A DNA stretch of 7,263 bases from Anaerolineae bacterium (GTDB taxonomy: Bacteria; Chloroflexota; Anaerolineae; UBA4142), in assembly GCA_026417715.1 (NCBI GenBank), contig JAOACU010000148.1, positions 1 to 7,263 of the forward strand, read 5' to 3'. Position numbers and translations under genes: made by a program. The notes beneath the pieces are model-generated. The model did not search any database. It saw only the letters and a program-made list of their open reading frames with translations, and was not told where the DNA came from. Shown here piece by piece: positions 5,725-7,263 of this stretch. Within the stretch, counting starts at the first letter, position 1; each line of letters begins with the position of its first letter.

Positions 5725-6372
5725 ATGCGTCACTTTCCCAACCTGCTTGCTCTTTTCATCACGCTTGCCGTTCCCATCGTCTTGATTCTGACGAACGTGT
5801 TGATTTTTATGAATCCCGCGTGGTTGGCGTATCAATACAGCAAACCCGATTTTCCGCCATCGGTGCGATTCACACCAGCGGAACGCTATCACTTTGCGTC
5901 CGAGTCCATCGAGTACGTGCGCGGCAATCGCACGCTCGAACAGTTCAAGGCGTTGGGTGTGTACGATGCGCGTGAAATCAAGCATATGATTGACGTGCGT
6001 GAGTTGGTGGACAAGGTCAAGGTGGTGTTGCCAGTGACGGCGATACTTCTCATCGGCGCGCTGGTTGTGCTCGCGCGCGAAAAAGCAAACCGCGCGCTTG
6101 CGGCGCGCGGTTTGATGCACGGTGCCGTATTGACGGTCGGCTTGTTCGTCGCGCTCGGTCTCTTTGCAGCGTTCGGTTTTCAAACCTTCTTCACCTTGTT
6201 CCACCAAATTTTCTTCGAGGGCGACTCGTGGTTGTTCAACTACACCGATAGTCTCATCCAGTTCTACCCGCTTCCGTTTTGGTATGAAACATCACTTGCA
6301 CTAGTGGGCTTGACCGTGTTGGAGGCGATCGTTATTGGAGTGATCGGCTGGCGCGTCTTGGTAAGACAGTGA
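5725..6372 (+). CDS. lit: DUF1461/TIGR01906 membrane protein, probable Lit transacylase
   Basis: 215-aa integral membrane protein with hydrophobic spans at about 7-30, 98-117, 133-158 and 187-211, and an extracytoplasmic-looking segment at 31-97. It matches my recollection of the DUF1461/TIGR01906 family, to which the lipoprotein intramolecular transacylase Lit of low-GC Firmicutes belongs. Lit moves an acyl chain within a diacylated lipoprotein to make the lyso form. Key visible segments are AERYHFASESIEYV (52-65), EIKHMIDVRELVDKV (84-98), FHQIFFEGDSWLF (159-171) and LIQFYPLPFW (177-186). H87 and H160 fall where the two histidines reported as essential in Bacillus cereus Lit (about 85 and 157) would be. 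The function is inferred from family and histidines, not proven. The ATG at 5725 is chosen for its Shine-Dalgarno. The stop codon lies within the following octamer repeat. No lipoprotein gene is adjacent. Confidence 0.78.
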   Translation: MRHFPNLLALFITLAVPIVLILTNVLIFMNPAWLAYQYSKPDFPPSVRFTPAERYHFASESIEYVRGNRTLEQFKALGVYDAREIKHMIDVRELVDKVKVVLPVTAILLIGALVVLAREKANRALAARGLMHGAVLTVGLFVALGLFAAFGFQTFFTLFHQIFFEGDSWLFNYTDSLIQFYPLPFWYETSLALVGLTVLEAIVIGVIGWRVLVRQ

Positions 6373-6459
6373 GACAGTGGGACAGTGAGACAGTGAGACA
6401 GTAGATCAGTGAGTCAGTTTCACTGTCTTACTGTCCTACTGTTCTACTGTCCTACTGAA
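6364..6459. repeat. Octamer-repeat palindrome between convergent genes
   Basis: Twelve consecutive 8-mers: seven of the type AGACAGTG (6364-6419, with variants GGACAGTG, AGACAGTA, GATCAGTG and AGTCAGTT) followed by five of the type CTACTGTC (6420-6459). Positions 6364-6395 can pair with 6421-6452 with a few G-T pairs and mismatches, leaving a 25-nt loop. The array supplies the last codons and stop (TGA at 6370-6372) of the Lit-like gene and ends one base before the stop of the convergent AI-2E family gene. Its position suits a bidirectional transcription barrier, although no canonical T-run follows the stem. Confidence 0.87.
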
Positions 6460-6460
6460 T

Positions 6461-7263
6461 TCACTCCAGCAACTTGCGCAACAAAAATTTCGCCACGACG
6501 CGCGCGGTGGCGAGCATCGGCGCGGCGAGAAAGATGCCAAGCACGCCAGCGAGACTGGCACCGGCAAGCGCGCCGATAATCACAACCACTGGCGGCAAGT
6601 CCACGCTCGATCCAATCACTTTCGGCACGATGAGATGGTTCTCCAACTGCTGAATCACAAAGTACGCGCCAACGACAATGAGCGCGAACACGACCGGGTC
6701 AATCGCCCACAGCGTCGAGCCGCGCAGTAACGCGACGAGCACAGCAGGAATCATCGCCAGGACGGGACCGAGATTCGGCACGACTTCGAGGAGACCTGCC
6801 AGCAAGCCGAGCACGAGCGCGTTTGGCACACCGAGTATCGTCAACGTGATGGTGACCATTGTGCCGATGATAATCGCCAGCAACACTTGCCCGCGTAAAA
6901 AACTCGACCAGATACGATTAAATTCCGTTTTGATGTTGCGCCATTCTTCACGATATTCTTCGGGGATAGCATTGTCAATGTTTCGTCCGAGTGTTTCGGC
7001 TTCGAGAAGCAAGTAGAACGACAGCACCAGCGTCACCAGCGCGCCAAAGATACTCGACGCGACGCCCACAACCATACGTGGTGATGCGAGCGCGCGCAAC
7101 TCTGCGCCGAATTGAATCAACAACGTGTTCGCGTCTGCGCGGATCCCAAACGATTCCAACCACGTCATCTGACGAAGTAAATCGTTCACGTGGCGGAGGG
7201 TCTCATCGAATCCGAGAATCAGTGCGCGCGTTTGGCGATACAACGTTGGCGTGATCCACGTCA
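6461..7263 (-). CDS. AI-2E/PerM family transporter, C-terminal part
   Basis: Partial gene: the reading frame is still open at the right edge, giving about 266 visible codons of a family usually about 340-380 aa long. Family marks are long hydrophobic spans, the polar amphipathic stretch IPEEYREEWRNI between spans, PNLGPVLAMIPAVLVAL (the conserved P-x-x-G-P...P segment), QQLENHLIVPKVIG and the closing GVLGIFLAAPMLA. These are hallmarks of the PF01594 family (formerly UPF0118). Members have been linked to autoinducer-2 export and to Na+/H+ antiport, and most are of unknown substrate. The TTG at 7243 should not be taken as the start, because upstream in-frame codons continue (WITPT before it) with no stop. 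It is convergent with the Lit-like gene, and nothing nearby indicates a substrate. Confidence 0.9.
   Translation of the reverse strand, partial: TWITPTLYRQTRALILGFDETLRHVNDLLRQMTWLESFGIRADANTLLIQFGAELRALASPRMVVGVASSIFGALVTLVLSFYLLLEAETLGRNIDNAIPEEYREEWRNIKTEFNRIWSSFLRGQVLLAIIIGTMVTITLTILGVPNALVLGLLAGLLEVVPNLGPVLAMIPAVLVALLRGSTLWAIDPVVFALIVVGAYFVIQQLENHLIVPKVIGSSVDLPPVVVIIGALAGASLAGVLGIFLAAPMLATARVVAKFLLRKLLE

Noticed and set aside
7243..7263. TTG at 7243 as the start of the AI-2E family gene
   Set aside because: The frame stays open to the window edge, and the family has further N-terminal membrane spans, so the gene is cut off rather than starting here.

Overview
The window looks like ordinary chromosome from an anaerobic or facultatively anaerobic bacterium. 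Chloroflexota (Anaerolineae-like) is my best guess, by inference only. The coding DNA is rich in GCG/CGC codons, and there is a tungsten-type aldehyde:ferredoxin oxidoreductase and a UbiE/MenG quinone methyltransferase. Every intergenic gap longer than about 60 nt is packed with short-period tandem repeats folded into imperfect palindromes, a style I associate with that phylum. No rRNA, tRNA, CRISPR array, insertion sequence or phage gene was seen.

Layout. Positions 1-1675 lie on the minus strand and read in the order NitT/TauT-type ABC permease (935-1675), UbiE/MenG methyltransferase (177-866), then the N-terminus of a MOSC-domain protein running off the left edge (1-152). A divergent intergenic region (1676-1788) consists almost wholly of a heptamer-repeat palindrome. 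Four genes follow on the plus strand: AOR-family oxidoreductase (1789-3702), a MoaD/ThiS-like ubiquitin-fold sulfur carrier (3887-4120), a membrane-anchored spermidine-synthase-like protein (4127-5644), and a DUF1461/TIGR01906 membrane protein of the Lit (lipoprotein intramolecular transacylase) type (5725-6372). A convergent octamer-repeat palindrome (6364-6459) separates these from a minus-strand AI-2E/PerM family membrane protein (6461 to beyond 7263), whose N-terminus lies outside the window.

How it fits together. The AOR, the MoaD/ThiS-like carrier and the MOSC protein (a domain tied to molybdenum cofactor sulfur chemistry) suggest a locus concerned with a tungsten or molybdenum pterin enzyme. 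The carrier is separated by only 6 nt from the spermidine-synthase-like gene, and the codons for its Gly-Gly-Gly tail are also the only good Shine-Dalgarno sequence for that gene. The synthase-like protein keeps the nucleotide-binding fold motifs but has lost the usual aminopropyltransferase motifs, so its function is open.

The most unusual structural signal is the repeat filling. Five gaps carry 7-, 8- or 9-nt tandem units arranged as inverted repeats. The wording differs from gap to gap, and the repeats stop precisely at Shine-Dalgarno sequences or supply stop codons. No clearly new enzymatic system could be demonstrated from this sequence alone.
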